Positions 1 through 7,676 of a stretch of DNA of 40,060 nucleotides are shown here, piece after piece; position 1 is the first letter of the stretch, and each line of letters starts with the position of its first letter. The DNA lies in the IMG/VR virus record IMGVR_UViG_3300044705_000014, positions 1-40,060 of that record. One strand, written 5' to 3'. Under the pieces are notes generated by a model that saw nothing but the letters and a program-made list of their open reading frames with translations, ran no database searches and had not been told where the DNA came from. Position numbers and translations under genes: made by a program. The DNA is from a virus.

Positions 1-17
1 AGGTGGCTGGCCTGTGA
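1..17 (+). CDS. 3' end of the 105-aa early protein (complete copy at 39558-39875)
   Basis: Only the last codons and the TGA stop at 15-17 are present here, because the circle was opened inside this gene. The complete copy lies at the right end of the window. Confidence 0.85.
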
Positions 18-196
18 CCGACCTCCAGCTGATCTACCTCAACGCGCGGGCCAAGGGCATGAAGCACCGCGCCGCCGTGGACCACGTGTCCCGCGAGACG
101 GGCATCGACTCCGGCTCCGTCGCCCGAGCGCTGGCGCGCGCCAAGCGTGCCGATGAGCGCGACGAGCGGCAGCGGAAGCGCGAGGCCGCAGCATGA
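14..196 (+). CDS. Small helix-turn-helix-like protein, 60 aa
   Basis: GTG start overlaps the previous stop as GTGA. The central part (ARAKGMKHRAAVDHVSRETG followed by DSGSVARALARAK) has the helix-turn-helix spacing of small DNA-binding proteins, and the C-terminal third is a charged Arg/Lys/Glu helix. It is likely a small regulator or nucleoid-type protein; no specific family is recognised. The same gene is repeated at 39872-40054 through the terminal overlap. It belongs to the rightward early operon. Confidence 0.75.
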   Translation: MTDLQLIYLNARAKGMKHRAAVDHVSRETGIDSGSVARALARAKRADERDERQRKREAAA

Positions 197-396
197 CCGT
201 CTTTCGCTGGGTCCCCGATCCCGAGGTCGACGTCTGCCCACCGTGTCCGCACTGCGGTGCTGAAACCGAAGCGCTGATGGTCGAGCCGGATCGGAGCCCG
301 ACGTACCTCCGCGAGGTCTTCATGTGCGTTCGCGTCGGCTGTCGTCGCGTGTGGCCGCGGCTCGGTGCTCGCGCGCTGAAGGGAGTCAACGCATGA
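193..396 (+). CDS. Small zinc-ribbon protein, 67 aa
   Basis: ATGA overlap with the previous gene. The N-terminal part carries a CPPCPHC cluster and a later C-x4-C pair (residues about 45-50), the pattern of a zinc ribbon. Such short proteins in phage early operons often bind nucleic acid or host proteins, but no specific function can be given. Confidence 0.75.
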   Translation: MTVFRWVPDPEVDVCPPCPHCGAETEALMVEPDRSPTYLREVFMCVRVGCRRVWPRLGARALKGVNA

Positions 397-764
397 CTCG
401 GCCGATCGACGAGCGCGCGACCAAGATCGCGCGGGCGCGGCATGCCCGCGGCGTCGAGAAGCTCAGCGCGGTGTTCGGCGTCCTGATGGAGAAGGACGAC
501 GAGGATCACCTTCTGCCGCCACCGCCGAACGTGCTGTCAGTTCTGGGACACATCGGCGCGCGGCAGGAGCGACGGCCACCTGGCCATGGACCGAAGACGC
601 AGAAGCGCCGCTCGAAGCGGCGTCGGCTGCGTCGGCGCGAGCGATTCCTACAACGGCAGACGTGGCGCGCCTTCTTCGAGGAGGAGAAGCGTCTGGCGGC
701 GCTGCCGCCCGAGGAGCGCGCCTACTACGCGGCAGAGAAGCGCCGCTCGAAGGAGGCATCTTGA
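393..764 (+). CDS. Hypothetical basic protein, 123 aa
   Basis: I chose the ATG at 393 because it overlaps the previous stop as ATGA. An in-frame upstream extension would cover the preceding gene. The middle is very rich in Arg and Lys (around residues 65-85) and the C-terminal half is a charged helix. No family is recognised. Nucleic-acid binding is a guess from composition only. Confidence 0.7.
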   Translation: MTRPIDERATKIARARHARGVEKLSAVFGVLMEKDDEDHLLPPPPNVLSVLGHIGARQERRPPGHGPKTQKRRSKRRRLRRRERFLQRQTWRAFFEEEKRLAALPPEERAYYAAEKRRSKEAS

Positions 765-1054
765 TAAGCGAGGTCACCGAGGCTGTCACCGCGCGGCCGG
801 AGCAGAGCGTCCACCTGACGCTGACCGTGCCCGAGTTCGCCGCGCTCTACATCCTCCACTACCGCAACGGGTCGGGCTCGCCCGAAGGAGTCCGCGGCGA
901 TATCGAGGACGGTCTGCAAGCAACGCTCGAAAAGCTGCACCCGGACTACGCCGCGTCCATCAAGAAAGCGGCCAGCACCATCGGCCGTCATCGCGAGGCG
1001 CAGTGCGCCTACGGCGAGGTCGACCGCATCGCGACCGAACTGAGGCCGTCGTGA
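761..1054 (+). CDS. Hypothetical protein, 97 aa, TTG start
   Basis: The TTG at 761 overlaps the previous stop as TTGA and has an AGGAGG ribosome site at 751-756. The longer in-frame reading upstream would run through the preceding gene and has abnormal composition. The protein is a mix of strand (SVHLTLTVPEFAALYILHY) and helix with no recognised domain. Confidence 0.7.
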   Translation: MISEVTEAVTARPEQSVHLTLTVPEFAALYILHYRNGSGSPEGVRGDIEDGLQATLEKLHPDYAASIKKAASTIGRHREAQCAYGEVDRIATELRPS

Positions 1055-1236
1055 TCCGCACGGACGGCACGCCGACGATCGCGTGGGCGCCGAGTTCCCC
1101 GGAGGTCATCAGCAACCGGGACCCCGGCGACGAGCACCACGACCCGCCGCAGCGCTCCGTGGTTGAGCGCATCCGCGAGTGGACCGTCGAAGGCACCGAC
1201 TCTGGCAACGGCACGAACACGGAAGGAGTGGCATGA
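1051..1236 (+). CDS. Hypothetical protein, 61 aa
   Basis: GTG start in a GTGA overlap. The protein is short, acidic and proline-rich, with no recognised motif. Its reality rests on the unbroken chain of 4-base overlaps with both neighbours. Confidence 0.6.
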   Translation: MIRTDGTPTIAWAPSSPEVISNRDPGDEHHDPPQRSVVERIREWTVEGTDSGNGTNTEGVA

Positions 1237-1727
1237 CCACCGCAACGAAGAAGAAGGTCGCGTCGACCCGCAAGATCCTCACCGAGTCGATCAAGGACAT
1301 CGAGGCTGGGCGCTGGTCGTGCGGCGATCTCTGCGAGGTTACCGAAGGCCCGAAGCCGATGGGCTGCGCGCTCGGGCTGCTCCAGCTGAACAGCGGAGCC
1401 GTCGAGATCAGGATCAATCCGTACGGCGAGGCCTGGGCATCGCTGTCCTACCCGAGCGACGGCGAGTGGACGCCGCAGGCGTTGGAGGCGCTCGACCTGC
1501 TTGTCGACACGGCGCAGGCACCGCCCGGCGCCGCGGGCACGCTGGCCCGCAAGCGGGAGATCCTCGCCAACGCCGAGGCCGATCCGGAGTACTATCACAC
1601 CAGCGTCATCGGCGCTAAGGAGGAGCTCGTCTATGCCCTCAACGACTTCGACGTGGGCGTCAACCGCATGACGCCGAAGCGGGCGCTCAGCTGGTTCAAG
1701 CGCGCCCTGGCCAAGCTCGACGCATGA
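1233..1727 (+). CDS. Hypothetical early protein, 164 aa
   Basis: The ATG at 1233 follows GGAAGGAG and overlaps the previous stop. The N-terminal half contains AGRWSCGDLCEV and a PMGCALGLL segment, a Trp/Cys/Gly layout resembling small proteins of unknown function in phages of high-GC Gram-positive bacteria. I see no catalytic motif. It lies four genes upstream of the DNA-modification cassette in the same transcription unit. Confidence 0.75.
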   Translation: MTTATKKKVASTRKILTESIKDIEAGRWSCGDLCEVTEGPKPMGCALGLLQLNSGAVEIRINPYGEAWASLSYPSDGEWTPQALEALDLLVDTAQAPPGAAGTLARKREILANAEADPEYYHTSVIGAKEELVYALNDFDVGVNRMTPKRALSWFKRALAKLDA

Positions 1728-1963
1728 GCTACCAGGGATACACGGTCTACCGCCGAACCGGGCGGTCAGGCGACTTCAACTGGTGGCCACAGGGCACGTA
1801 CGACGCTCGCGGGCTGGCCCATGCGGTCGAGATGGCGCTTGACGAGCGTCCGGCGAGCGAGCCCGAGCTCGTCGTCTCGAAATGCGAAGGCATGGGCGGA
1901 GGCCTTGCCCTCTTCAACGTCATTCCGCAGGTGGGCTACAGGATCGAGAGGCCGAACGAATGA
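1724..1963 (+). CDS. Hypothetical protein, 79 aa
   Basis: ATGA overlap on the left and overlap with the ParB-domain gene on the right. An aromatic N-terminus (YQGYTVYRRTG...FNWWPQG) is followed by a mixed alpha/beta segment. No family is recognised. Confidence 0.65.
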   Translation: MSYQGYTVYRRTGRSGDFNWWPQGTYDARGLAHAVEMALDERPASEPELVVSKCEGMGGGLALFNVIPQVGYRIERPNE

Positions 1964-2604
1964 GCAACCTCACCGTAGAGCGGCTGGGCATCGATGATGT
2001 CCAGCCGCATCCCGACAACGCGCGCGTCGGTGACGTGAGTGCGATCGCCGAGTCGCTTGAGCGGTTCGGTCAGGTCAAGCCGATCGTCGTCCAGGCGTCG
2101 ACCCGCTACGTCGTGGCGGGCAACCACACCCGCGAGGCAGCCGCATCTCTCGGTTGGGACGAGATCGCGGCCGTCGTGCTCGACATCGACGACGAGACGG
2201 CCAAGGCGTACCTGCTCGCGGACAACCGGCTGAGCGATCGGGCCAACTACGACCAGGCGAAGCTGTACGAGACGCTCGAAGGGCTGCTCGACCTGGACGG
2301 CACCGGCTACGACATGGACTACGTCGAGAGCCTGGGCGACGCGCTCGGAGCGACGACGGTCGAAGGCACCGAGACGGGCGAGGTCCAGAAGGTGCAGCAG
2401 GAGCCTGCGAAGCCGACAGGCGGCAGCGGCTTGACGAGCCATGTCAAGCAGGAGCCGATGCGCGACGTCGTCATGCTCATGACGGTCAGCGCCGCGCAGG
2501 AGTTCGGCGCGGAAGTGGCTCAGCTTCAGAAGGCATACGGCACGACGACGGTGGTCGCCACGGTGCGGCGCGCCGTGACCGAGGCCGTCGCTGCCCTGGA
2601 CTGA
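1960..2604 (+). CDS. ParB/Srx-domain protein, 214 aa
   Basis: Residues about 1-100 fit the ParB N-terminal nuclease-like fold: an opening strand ending in QPHPDNAR, SIAESLERFGQVKPIVV-like spacing (here AIAESLERFGQVKPIVV), and YVVAGNHTREAAASLGW, where GNHT replaces the usual GxHR. Phage proteins of this type are single-domain DNA-binding or nuclease proteins, not plasmid partition factors, and no parA lies nearby. Its stop overlaps the glycosyltransferase start (TGATG). ParB-domain, TAGT and TET/JBP genes are known companions in phage base-modification loci (comparative genomics of Iyer, Aravind and colleagues). I infer a role in placing or processing modified DNA. Confidence 0.88.
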   Translation: MSNLTVERLGIDDVQPHPDNARVGDVSAIAESLERFGQVKPIVVQASTRYVVAGNHTREAAASLGWDEIAAVVLDIDDETAKAYLLADNRLSDRANYDQAKLYETLEGLLDLDGTGYDMDYVESLGDALGATTVEGTETGEVQKVQQEPAKPTGGSGLTSHVKQEPMRDVVMLMTVSAAQEFGAEVAQLQKAYGTTTVVATVRRAVTEAVAALD

Positions 2605-3332
2605 TGCGCTACCTCATCTGGATCATCAGCGCCGGGCGACCGGACGCGGTGGCGAAGCTCGCTCCGCATCTGGACGGGCTTGACCACACGTGGCTGGTCC
2701 CTCACGCTGATGTCCACCGCTACCTGGACGCAGGCGCCGAGGTTGTCGTTCCCGACCCTGGCTCGCTGGTCGGCGCGCGGAACGCGGCGCTCGATGCCAC
2801 GTTCAACCGCGGCGAGCTCGCCTGCGTCCAGCTGTCGGACGACCTGAAGAAGATCAACAACCTGGAGGACGGTGCAGCATTCGTCCCACTCGACAAGAAC
2901 GAAGGCACGCTGGCCTGGGCGCTTGCCGAGATGGACGAGGCGCTTGAAGAGACGGGCCTCGCGCTCTGCGGTTGCTCGCCGACCGACAACCTCTACTTCG
3001 CAAAGCCCGGCATCAGCACCCGGAAGTTCATCGTCGGCGACCTGATCATGGTCCGCCCGACCGAGCTCCGGTTCGATCCGAACCTGAGGCTGAAGGAGGA
3101 CTACGACTTCACGCTTCAGCACTGGGCGACGTACGGAGGCGCGGCGCGCTGCGACTACATCGCGCCGAGCTTCTCGCACTACACGAACGCTGGAGGCGCA
3201 GTCGCTGCGCGGACGGCCGAGCTCGAGCAGGCCACGATCGCCTACCTCAAGGACAAGTGGCCCGGCCTCATCCGCGACAACCCGAGGCGTCCCAACGAGA
3301 TCCTGCTCACGACCCCGAGGAGACACCGATGA
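2604..3332 (+). CDS. TET/JBP-associated glycosyltransferase (TAGT-like), 242 aa
   Basis: I chose the ATG at 2604, directly at the ParB stop. The N-terminus (MRYLIWIISAGRPDAV) is a Rossmann-like first strand. VVVPDPGSLVGARNAALD is followed by QLSDDLKK, whose SDD is the likely DxD-type metal and sugar-nucleotide site (residues about 79-81). The layout fits the GT-A family found next to TET/JBP oxygenases in phages, which transfers sugars to hydroxymethylated bases. Sugar donor and target base cannot be read from the sequence. The oxygenase lies one small gene downstream. Confidence 0.78.
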   Translation: MRYLIWIISAGRPDAVAKLAPHLDGLDHTWLVPHADVHRYLDAGAEVVVPDPGSLVGARNAALDATFNRGELACVQLSDDLKKINNLEDGAAFVPLDKNEGTLAWALAEMDEALEETGLALCGCSPTDNLYFAKPGISTRKFIVGDLIMVRPTELRFDPNLRLKEDYDFTLQHWATYGGAARCDYIAPSFSHYTNAGGAVAARTAELEQATIAYLKDKWPGLIRDNPRRPNEILLTTPRRHR

Positions 3333-3529
3333 TCAAGATGCAGCCTGTCCCGACTGAACCCGTCGATCGCGAAATCGAGGTCACCGTCACGCTCAAGTTC
3401 CCGGAGAGCGAGATTCGCAAGCAAGCTGACAGATGTGGCCTCGCCAGCTGGCTGGGCGGGGAGTTCAACGCGGCGATCAAATCGACCAGTAAGGCGGACC
3501 CTTACCCGGCGCTGAGGAAGCTCGCTTAG
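3329..3529 (+). CDS. Hypothetical protein, 66 aa, inside the modification cassette
   Basis: ATGA overlap with the glycosyltransferase; three bases separate its stop from the oxygenase start. One amphipathic strand (REIEVTVTLKFPESEI) is followed by a helical tail. No family is recognised. Its position between two modification enzymes makes an accessory role plausible. Confidence 0.7.
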   Translation: MIKMQPVPTEPVDREIEVTVTLKFPESEIRKQADRCGLASWLGGEFNAAIKSTSKADPYPALRKLA

Positions 3530-3532
3530 GCG

Positions 3533-4447
3533 ATGGACTTCATGGAGTACCGCATCCGCACGAAGCGGAGCGACGAGTGGGCCGACAAGTACAAGGGCGC
3601 GGCCGTCACGCCGGAGATGATCAACCTCAAGCTCGCTGGCCCGGCGCGCGTGCTGAAGCCGAACGGCAAACCGCTGCTCGTATACCTGCCGGGCGCCGCA
3701 CGTGAGATCGGGGACGCCTGCTACGAGGAGTTCTCGAAGATCCGCATGGTCACCAACAACCGCGGGCTCGCGGGCGGTGGCGACCGGATCAAGGCCGAGC
3801 ATCGGAAGCGCTCCACGGCACCACCCGTGATGTCGTCGATCCTCGGCAGCTTCGACCCGGCTGGTCCGCAGCAGTTCTGTCGGCTGACCGCGTTCACCGC
3901 GCAGCAGGTCGAGTCGTGGGAGTCGCTACTCCCCTACTTCCAGCGCATCGCCGAGCTCTTCAAGGAGCACGTGCCCGATCGCTACGCCGTGCAGCTGGCC
4001 CAGGCCGAGCAGACGCAGCCTGAGTGGATCATCAAGGGCACGCCGTTCACCACGATCACGGTCAACAACACCTACCCGACCGGCATCCATACCGACAAGG
4101 GAGATCTGGACGCCGGGTTCTCGACGCTGGGCTGCATTCGCCGCGGCGAGTTCACCGGAGGCTGGCTCACGTTCCCGCAGTACGGCGTGGCCGCCGACAT
4201 GCAGAACGGCGACGTGCTCCTCATGGACGCCCACGAGTGGCACGGCAACACGCCGATCATCTGCACCGAGAATGGCGAATCGCTCCGCAAGCCTGCCTAT
4301 GGCTGCGAGCGCATCAGCGTGGTGAGCTACTACCGCACCGAGATGGTCAAGTGCGGCTCGCTCGCTGAAGAGAACGAGCGCAGGCTCGCTCTCCAGGAGA
4401 AGCGTGCGGGCGCGGCGCTCGGCATCAACGCCGAGCAGGGCGCCTAG
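3533..4447 (+). CDS. TET/JBP-family 2-oxoglutarate/Fe(II) dioxygenase, 304 aa
   Basis: Members oxidise the methyl group of thymine or 5-methylcytosine in DNA to hydroxymethyl. The iron site is visible as HTD (His186, Asp188) and a distal His237 in HEWHGNT. Arg260 in CERISVVSYYR is placed to bind 2-oxoglutarate. The N-terminal NNRGLAGGG (about 75-83) is typical of the family. Length agrees with single-domain phage members. With the TAGT-like enzyme upstream it should give a glycosylated hydroxymethyl base. No C5-cytosine methyltransferase is visible in this genome, so the substrate is either thymine (base-J-like chemistry) or cytosine methylated by the host. Confidence 0.88.
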   Translation: MDFMEYRIRTKRSDEWADKYKGAAVTPEMINLKLAGPARVLKPNGKPLLVYLPGAAREIGDACYEEFSKIRMVTNNRGLAGGGDRIKAEHRKRSTAPPVMSSILGSFDPAGPQQFCRLTAFTAQQVESWESLLPYFQRIAELFKEHVPDRYAVQLAQAEQTQPEWIIKGTPFTTITVNNTYPTGIHTDKGDLDAGFSTLGCIRRGEFTGGWLTFPQYGVAADMQNGDVLLMDAHEWHGNTPIICTENGESLRKPAYGCERISVVSYYRTEMVKCGSLAEENERRLALQEKRAGAALGINAEQGA

Positions 4448-4471
4448 CTCTTCACCCCTCAAGGAGAAGGC

Positions 4472-4657
4472 ATGACCTTCATCGCACTGTTGGTCGGCAT
4501 CGCGCTGATGCTGGTCACACACGGCACGGCCCACACGGTTGGCGAGATCCTCGTCATCGTCGGCGGAGCCCTGGTCTCTCTTCAGCTCGCCATCTTCTGC
4601 ATCGCTGCAAGGATCGCGATCAAGACCGGCCGCTCGTACACCCAGCGCTTCTTCTAG
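4472..4657 (+). CDS. Small two-helix membrane protein, 61 aa
   Basis: AAGGAG lies 7 bases before the ATG. Two hydrophobic stretches (residues about 2-16 and 24-48) are followed by a basic tail (KTGRSYTQR), which suggests an inner-membrane hairpin with a cytoplasmic C-terminus. Function unknown; superinfection exclusion or host-membrane effects are possible but unsupported. Confidence 0.75.
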   Translation: MTFIALLVGIALMLVTHGTAHTVGEILVIVGGALVSLQLAIFCIAARIAIKTGRSYTQRFF

Positions 4658-4662
4658 GCCCG

Positions 4663-5274
4663 ATGGTCATCGGGCTCACCGGCAAGAAGCAGGCCGGGAA
4701 GAACGCGGTCGCCAAGATGCTGGCCGTCTACTCCCCGCTGCCTGTAGTCGAGGTCAGCTTCGCGGCGAAGCTCAAGCAGTCCGCCGCGGCGCTCATCGGC
4801 TGCACGATCGAGGACCTCGAACGGTGGAAGAACGACCCCCACGCCACCGTCGCCGTCGGGATGATGATCGACGACGCGATCGTCGGTCACTACCAGACGG
4901 TTCGCACATTCCTCCAGCGCTACGGCACCGAGGCGCACCGCGAGGTGTTCGGCGAGGACTTCTGGCTCGACGCGGCGCTGCCGCTGCCCGCATTCCTCGG
5001 CTCGGAGCCATACGCGGATGGCCTCTACGTCGTCACCGACGTGCGCTTCGAGAACGAGGCGCAGCGCGTTCGCGACGTCGGCGGGATCGTCGTTCGCGTC
5101 ATCGGTCCGCCCGAGGTCGAGCAGGCGGGCGACGGGCATGCGTCGGAGGCGCCGCTGCCTGACGATCTCGTCGACTACTTCCTCCTCAACGACAGGCGCG
5201 ACGACGATTTCGCCTGGCTTGACCGTGCCGTACGCAACATGGTTGCGGGACTCGTCACCGAGGTGCTCCTTTGA
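4663..5274 (+). CDS. Deoxynucleoside monophosphate kinase-like protein, 203 aa
   Basis: P-loop NTPase with Walker A GKKQAGKNAVAK near the N-terminus (residues 7-18), then a LID-like region and YVVTDVRFENEAQ (about 123-135), which is typical of T4 gp1-like dNMP kinases. It would raise dNMPs to dNDPs for phage replication. The start is the ATG at 4663, shortly after the previous stop, with a weak ribosome site. Position just after the modification cassette suggests nucleotide-pool support; specificity is unknown. Confidence 0.82.
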   Translation: MVIGLTGKKQAGKNAVAKMLAVYSPLPVVEVSFAAKLKQSAAALIGCTIEDLERWKNDPHATVAVGMMIDDAIVGHYQTVRTFLQRYGTEAHREVFGEDFWLDAALPLPAFLGSEPYADGLYVVTDVRFENEAQRVRDVGGIVVRVIGPPEVEQAGDGHASEAPLPDDLVDYFLLNDRRDDDFAWLDRAVRNMVAGLVTEVLL

Positions 5275-5831
5275 ACGCGCCACTCCGTGCGGACGGGCTG
5301 CTCCGTAGCAGTCCGGCCACGATCTTCACCTACGGAGGCGGCACGATCGAGCCGCTCAACCCCGACCCGGCCGACATCGACATCCGGGCCATTGCGCACT
5401 CGCTGGCCCAGCAGTGCCGCTGGACAGGCCACACCCTGCGCTTCTACTCCGTGGCCGAGCACTGCGTCCTGGCGTCGCGCATCACGAAGACGCTGGACTG
5501 CTTGCTCCACGACGCGAGCGAGGCATATCTCAGCGACCTGGCCCGGCCGGTCAAGCAGGCGCCGGGACTCGGCGAGGTCTACCTCGAGGCCGAGTTCAAG
5601 CTGGAGCAGGCGATCGCCGAGCGGTTCGGATTGGCGCCACCGCCGATGTCCCGCGAGGTCAAGGCAGCGGACGAGGCGATGCTGAAGCGCGAGGCGCATC
5701 AGCTTGTCCCCCACCTCGGCGCGATCATGGCCGGACCACCGCCGAAGACGCCGGTCTGCCAGTGCTGGGCACCGTCTGCGGCCGAGGCCCGCTTCCTGGA
5801 GCGCTACGTCGAGCTCGGAGGGCAGCTGTGA
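5271..5831 (+). CDS. HD-superfamily phosphohydrolase (YfbR-like), 186 aa
   Basis: TTG start in a TTGA overlap with the kinase. TFTYGGGTIEPLNPDPADIDI-type openings are characteristic (here residues about 17-36). The metal site is formed by SVAEHC (H about 64), LLHDASEAY (HD about 80-81) and a later acidic residue. The family includes 5'-deoxynucleotidases and phage pool-control enzymes. With the adjacent kinase it probably tunes dNMP pools. The exact substrate is not predictable. Confidence 0.82.
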   Translation: MNAPLRADGLLRSSPATIFTYGGGTIEPLNPDPADIDIRAIAHSLAQQCRWTGHTLRFYSVAEHCVLASRITKTLDCLLHDASEAYLSDLARPVKQAPGLGEVYLEAEFKLEQAIAERFGLAPPPMSREVKAADEAMLKREAHQLVPHLGAIMAGPPPKTPVCQCWAPSAAEARFLERYVELGGQL

Positions 5832-6649
5832 CGGAGTTCTCTCCGCGCACCGAGCCACGTCGCGACCGCTACGGCCGGTACATCATCCCCGACCCGATGA
5901 CGGGCAAGGACAGGGAGTGGACGCGGGCCACGACGCTGTCCGGCGTCCTCCCGGATCGGTTCGGGCTGGAGCGCTGGGCGCAGCGCATGGTCGTGTTCGG
6001 GCTGTCGCGCCGTGACGACCTCGTTGTCCTCGCTCAGTCGGTCCAAAGCACGACGGACTACGACGACAAGAAGCGGCTCGACAAGATCGCCAAGGAGGCC
6101 AAGGACGCGGCCAAGGCTGGCGAGAAGGCCAACATCGGCACGGCCGTCCACACGTTCACCGAACTGCTGGACCGCGGCCAGCTGCCCGCCATCCCCGCAG
6201 CCTACGCCGCTGACATCAAGGCGTACCGGGAGATGCAGCGGGCCTACGGCTTCGAGGTTCTCAGTGCGGAGCAGATCGTCGTCAACACCGAGCTCGGCGT
6301 GGCTGGCACGTACGACCGGCTGGTCAAGGCGCCCGGCTTCGACCTGCCCGTCATCCTGGACATCAAGACGGGTGGGACGGTCGACTTCTCCCATCTGGAG
6401 CATTCGATCCAGCTCGGCATCTACGCCAACGCGGACCACACGTTCGACGTGGCAACCGGGAAGGTCCATCCACGCGAACCGGTCGACCGGCAGACCGCGC
6501 TGATCGTCCACCTTCCGGCCGGTAAGGGCCAGTGCACCGTGCACGAGCTCGACATCGAGCGCGGCTGGGAGCTCGCGCAGGTCGCCAAGACGGTCTACGA
6601 GGCCCGGCGCGACAAGACGCTTTCCAAGCGTTTCAACCCGCGCGGCTAA
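5828..6649 (+). CDS. RecB/Cas4-like PD-(D/E)XK exonuclease, 273 aa
   Basis: GTG start in a GTGA overlap. The nuclease core shows GTAVHTFTELL (helix with the conserved His), ELGVAGTYDRL (Asp ligand) and VILDIKTGG (D-x-K signature), followed by HSIQLGIYAN, the QxxxY-type motif of the RecB family. The enzyme would resect DNA ends during phage recombination or replication. No Beta/RecT-type annealase is recognised beside it; the protein at 6942 is the nearest candidate for a DNA-binding partner. Confidence 0.88.
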   Translation: MTEFSPRTEPRRDRYGRYIIPDPMTGKDREWTRATTLSGVLPDRFGLERWAQRMVVFGLSRRDDLVVLAQSVQSTTDYDDKKRLDKIAKEAKDAAKAGEKANIGTAVHTFTELLDRGQLPAIPAAYAADIKAYREMQRAYGFEVLSAEQIVVNTELGVAGTYDRLVKAPGFDLPVILDIKTGGTVDFSHLEHSIQLGIYANADHTFDVATGKVHPREPVDRQTALIVHLPAGKGQCTVHELDIERGWELAQVAKTVYEARRDKTLSKRFNPRG

Positions 6650-6673
6650 CCGCGCCATTTCCCGAGGAGCACT

Positions 6674-6907
6674 ATGGCAACCGCCACGATCGAGCCGGTT
6701 CAACCGGTGGAGCACACCGTGACGCTGGAGCTCAGCCTTGCGGAAGCGCACTACGTCTACCAGGCTCTCCAGTTGGTCGACACGGTCGGTCAATTCGACA
6801 GCAACGCTGAGTCAGGCGACCACGAAGATCCGGTGTACGAAGCACTCGGCGACGCGCTGCGCGCTGCCGGGCTCTATTCGTTCGACATCGTCGCGCAGGT
6901 CCTCTAG
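6674..6907 (+). CDS. Hypothetical protein, 77 aa
   Basis: GAGGAG lies just before the ATG. VTLELSLAEAHYVYQALQ is a strand-helix unit, and the acidic centre (SGDHEDPVYEAL) leads into a final helix. Small proteins of this shape occur beside phage recombination genes. No function is assigned. Confidence 0.7.
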   Translation: MATATIEPVQPVEHTVTLELSLAEAHYVYQALQLVDTVGQFDSNAESGDHEDPVYEALGDALRAAGLYSFDIVAQVL

Positions 6908-6941
6908 GCCGCGCCAGCACTAACAGAAAGGACGGAGCCAC

Positions 6942-7319
6942 TTGAGCTCTTTCTTCGACGAGTACGTAGACATCGGCGGATCCGGTGGGGACTGGGTCTC
7001 CGCGTCTGAGAAGGCCGTGCTGATGGAGCAGGGCATCCCGATCACCATCACGGACGTGGTCGACGACGACGAGAACAGGTACGGCCCGCGGTTCGCCGTG
7101 TTCGCGCTGGTGCCCGATCCCGAGTCTGGCGAGGAGACGGAGCGCAAGCTCGGATTCGCCAAGGTCACCCGCGACGACGACGGCAACGTCGAGAGCGGCG
7201 TCGAGTCCCGCGACCGCATGCTGATCCAGATGCAGGCGTACCTGGCCCGCGACGACGCGCAGCCGGTGCAGGTCAAGCTCGAGAAGGTCGGCCGCGCCAT
7301 CCTGATCAGGCAGGCGTAG
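6942..7319 (+). CDS. Hypothetical acidic DNA-metabolism protein, 125 aa, TTG start
   Basis: The TTG at 6942 follows AAAGGACGGAG. The sequence is strand-rich with many Asp and Glu (VVDDDENRYGPRFAVFALV, KLGFAKVTRDDDGNVESGVE). This is compatible with a small OB-like or single-strand-binding-like protein, but I cannot confirm the fold. It lies between the exonuclease and the replication genes. Confidence 0.65.
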   Translation: MSSFFDEYVDIGGSGGDWVSASEKAVLMEQGIPITITDVVDDDENRYGPRFAVFALVPDPESGEETERKLGFAKVTRDDDGNVESGVESRDRMLIQMQAYLARDDAQPVQVKLEKVGRAILIRQA

Positions 7320-7474
7320 TGCCAAGCGAGGCGGAGCGTGCGCGGTGGAGGCGCTACTACCACCGCCACGCCCCAGCCCGCAACCGGGCGCGTTCACAAC
7401 GTCGCCTGCGGAAGCGCATCGCGGAGAAGCGTGCGCTGCTCCAACAACTGGAGTCACATGCGCAAGAAGACTGA
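7319..7474 (+). CDS. Small basic protein, 51 aa
   Basis: GTG start overlaps the previous stop (TAGTG). Opens PSEAERARWRRYYHRHAP and continues highly basic with a final helix (RIAEKRALLQQLESHAQED). It overlaps the next gene by 17 bases. Accepted because it fills an otherwise empty 140-base gap and uses the overlapping style of the operon. Nucleic-acid binding is likely from composition only. Confidence 0.55.
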   Translation: MPSEAERARWRRYYHRHAPARNRARSQRRLRKRIAEKRALLQQLESHAQED

Positions 7475-7676
7475 GAAGGAGCTGAAGCAGGCCGCGCTCA
7501 CCAAGACGACGCGCACGGTCATTCGGCTCAAGCACTCGCTGGCGGCGGATGAGGAGATCAACGCCGTGCTGCCGGACACGCTCGATGAGTTCGAGGCTGC
7601 GTACGCGAACGGTGACCTGAAGAAGCTCACCAACGACACGGTCGCCTCGGTGCTGGCCGATGCAGCTGGCGACTGA
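7458..7676 (+). CDS. Hypothetical protein, 72 aa
   Basis: I chose the ATG at 7458 (MRKKTEKELKQAALTKTTR). The protein is all helical and charged, ending LADAAGD. It overlaps both neighbours by 17 bases. No family is recognised. Confidence 0.65.
   Translation: MRKKTEKELKQAALTKTTRTVIRLKHSLAADEEINAVLPDTLDEFEAAYANGDLKKLTNDTVASVLADAAGD

Larger units (their letters stand above)
1..202. repeat. Terminal direct repeat, left copy
   Basis: Matches 39859-40060 at 201 of 202 positions. The one difference is C at 118 against T at 39976, a silent third-position change in a serine codon. It lies inside coding sequence with no cleavage-site features, so it most likely marks overlap of a circular assembly rather than a packaged terminal repeat. 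Confidence 0.95.

Noticed and set aside
1-202. Genuine direct terminal repeat of the packaged genome
   Set aside because: Copies differ by one base, lie inside coding sequence, and have no nearby packaging features; circular-assembly overlap explains them better.
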